NCBI GenBank assembly: GCA_001986395.2 | Contig: MQVO02000141.1 | Location: forward strand, 1-23,058 | Origin: Irpex lacteus | Taxonomy: Eukaryota; Basidiomycota; Agaricomycetes; Polyporales; Irpicaceae | DNA length: 23,058 bases | Reading direction: 5' to 3' | Shown: piece by piece, positions 21,411 through 23,058 of the stretch | Layout of the letters: the number at the start of each line of letters is the position of its first letter | Numbering within the stretch: position 1 is the stretch's first letter | Notes under the pieces: generated by a model | Seen by the model: only the letters and a program-made list of their open reading frames with translations | The model's database searches: none | Told to the model about the DNA's origin: nothing | Position numbers and translations under genes: made by a program

Positions 21411-21966
21411 TCCGACTTCTGTCTCGCCCAGCCAGTCGTCCGCCTCGTCGAGAGCTGGCCAGCAAGAAACATATCCAGGAAAATCTTCATTTTTAAATCT
21501 TGGCAAATCACGGGAGCGTCGAACAGCTTATCCGACGATCCGTTGATCTCTCTTGTTTGGCTCTTGCGTAGAACGTAGAAGCATATGCGAAGGTTTATCG
21601 CCGCAAATAGTACGCCCGGACTCTTGTTCAAAGTGTAACTATCTCGTATTCTTCGACTCATATTCAGCCTTCTCTCGGTCCCAAAGATATCGACAGCCGA
21701 GTTATCTGCGATTGGTTGAGTGCATCCCAAAGCGTAAACAGGAGGAGGCAACGATACGCTGCTCGCCAACATACTTCAGTAAGAACTCGGCAGCGACTCA
21801 GGCTAAATAACAGCTTAATTAGGGATCGTACTTGCGCGATTCAATGAGGAGAAACATCGCAGATTAATTGTCGTATCGTACTCTTCAAATCTCACTTTCA
21901 GTATTATCTACTTCGCAACGTAAAGTAGCAGGTACATGTCTCAGGTGCTCCCCATGTCGTGCGCGG

Positions 21967-21984
21967 CCTCGTATAAAAACGAGG
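21967..21984 (+). repeat. TATA-like core framed by 6-bp inverted repeat
   Basis: CCTCGT-ATAAAA-ACGAGG, about 290 bp upstream of the ATP7 ATG. The arms are perfect. It may be a distal promoter element or coincidence. Confidence 0.3.
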
Positions 21985-22236
21985 AAGTCGTCCCTACAGC
22001 GAATTTATATATGGGTGCGCACAATGCGACACTTGGTAGATTATTGCATGAATCGACCTCTGCTGCACGTACTTCGTGGTAAGAGTGGAAAACACACGAA
22101 GGCGCCGACGTCCGAAGAGGTCGGCCAAAGCCGGCTATCCAGGCGACAATAGACGCGCGACCTCAGTCCACCTTCAACCTCTTCCCTCAACGACTCTCAC
22201 TCGTTTTATTGTGCGTAACCTCTCTGTGTACCGTCT

Positions 22237-22257
22237 ATTGGCTACATATATAAAAGG
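22237..22257 (+). promoter_or_regulatory. inverted CCAAT box and TATA box of ATP7
   Basis: ATTGG at 22237-22241 and TATATAAAAGG at 22247-22257. The TATA motif ends only 15 nt before the ATG at 22273, closer than expected for a normal 5' UTR. Confidence 0.4.
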
Positions 22258-22272
22258 AAGAATAGATTCTAG

Positions 22273-23058
22273 ATGGCTACGAAAGCAGCGGCAAAGGCGG
22301 TGGTGAGTTTGACCGACATGCATCACGCGTATAACAACACGTTAATTCCTCCCCCCGACACGAAAGGACTTCACCCGTATCTACTCTACGCTCGGTCTCG
22401 GAAGGGGTGCGTCTACTTATGCCGTGCGCAGAGATTTAGATATTGAACAGTCCTTGCAATTACAGAGACTGTCGCTGCCCTCCAGGCCTTCCGCAAGCGT
22501 CACGCTGACGCCCAGAGAATACACGCTCAGCTTGAGGCTCAGCCCACCACCGTCGACCTCTCTCACTACCGCTCCGTGCTGAAGAACAAGGCCATCGTCG
22601 ATGAGGCAGAAAAAATCTTGAAGGAGTACCAGCCCGTGACATACGATGTTAGCGCTCACGTCAAGGCCATCGAGGCCTTCGAGACCAAGGCGGTGCGTCA
22701 ATAAACTTGGATCTCTGACTCGAGAGCACATCTGACATCCTTTGGCGCAATGAATAGATTGAGAAGGCTAAGGAGACCGAGACGAAGATTGGTGAGGAGC
22801 TGAAGGATCTCCAAGCTGCTCTTGTCAACATCGAGGAGGCAAGACCATCGAGGACTTGACAGTACGTATCCCTTTGCTCTCGCTGGATCTGACTATCCTA
22901 ATAATCCCCCAAAGAACGAGGATGTCATCAAGGCCTACCCTCGTCTCCGCACCACCCTCGAGACTATGGTCAAGAAGGGCAAGTGGACCGTACCCGGTAT
23001 GTGCTCTTTTCTTTCCGCGGGCAATGCGCATGATGTAAATGACCTCAGGCTACAAGGA
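22273..23058 (+). CDS. ATP7: mitochondrial ATP synthase subunit d (3' partial)
   Basis: Peripheral-stalk subunit of mitochondrial F1Fo ATP synthase, on the matrix side. Exons: 22273-22302 (MATKAAAKAV), 22367-22406 (DFTRIYSTLGLGR), 22466-22692, 22758-22861, 22915-22996 and 23049 to the edge. About 164 of an expected 170-175 residues are visible, ending in KKGKWTVPGYK, the conserved near-C-terminal signature. The middle is a long charged helical region (LQAFRKRHADAQRIHAQLEA; KILKEYQPVTYDV). Introns are 52-65 nt. Two of the five acceptors are AAAG, after C runs, rather than the usual YAG. One base appears to be missing at about 22841-22845: IEEA|RTIEDLT is interrupted, and restoring frame needs one extra base. 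The gene diverges from hexokinase. Confidence 0.92.

Larger units (their letters stand above)
21160..22272. other. shared divergent promoter region of hexokinase and ATP7
   Basis: About 1.1 kb between two divergent start codons. The part nearest hexokinase (about 21250-21450) is GC-rich; the remainder is less so. Candidate core elements are listed separately. Open frames here, the longest on the - strand from 21772 to 21230, have no recognisable domain or splice logic and I do not call them genes. Confidence 0.6.

Noticed and set aside
21230..21772. 180-codon open frame on the - strand between hexokinase and ATP7
   Set aside because: No recognisable domain and an Arg/Ala-rich GC-driven composition; it lies in the presumed promoter.
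1278..22861. Programmed ribosomal frameshifting as a cause of the many frame changes
   Set aside because: No common slippery site; shifts go in both directions and fall at different motifs, which fits random indels better.

Overview
The window looks like nuclear DNA of a filamentous basidiomycete, most likely an Agaricomycete. The genes are cut by many GT-AG introns of about 45-65 nt, and the protein families (a Ser/Thr-rich single-pass surface protein, Ybt1-like ABCC transporters, hexokinase, ATP synthase subunit d) fit that group. I cannot name a species. I see no prokaryotic features, CRISPR array, transposon or RNA gene.

Layout: (1) 3-374, + strand: 3' end of an unrecognised gene. (2) 1278-3159, - strand: surface protein with an N-terminal globular domain, Ser/Thr-rich stalk, one membrane segment and a coiled-coil tail. 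(3) 4182-10940 and 11447-18269, - strand: two full-length ABCC (MRP) transporters in tandem. Both have about 38 exons with the same intron plan, including three microexons of 13, 15 and 13 nt, so they arose by duplication. (4) 18960-21159, - strand: hexokinase with all hallmark motifs. (5) 22273-23058, + strand: ATP synthase subunit d (ATP7), cut by the right edge. Hexokinase and ATP7 are divergent and share about 1.1 kb of upstream DNA.

The main oddity is a set of single-base frame breaks, about ten in total, spread over all the recognised genes and including the highly conserved hexokinase and ATP7. Conserved protein continues at once in another frame each time, and several breaks lie in homopolymers (A6, A4, GGG, CCCC). 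Residual indel errors in the assembly explain this best; decay of five unrelated neighbouring genes is less likely. Spliced models copied straight from this sequence will be truncated or will contain false introns.

The genes do not form an obvious pathway. The transporter pair is probably a local expansion of an efflux or vacuolar-sequestration function. Hexokinase and ATP7 are housekeeping energy genes. I found no convincing novel system. The most interesting biology is the conserved microexon architecture of the transporter nucleotide-binding domains, a GC-AG intron and weak splice donors confined to one copy, and a 17-nt element conserved upstream of both copies.
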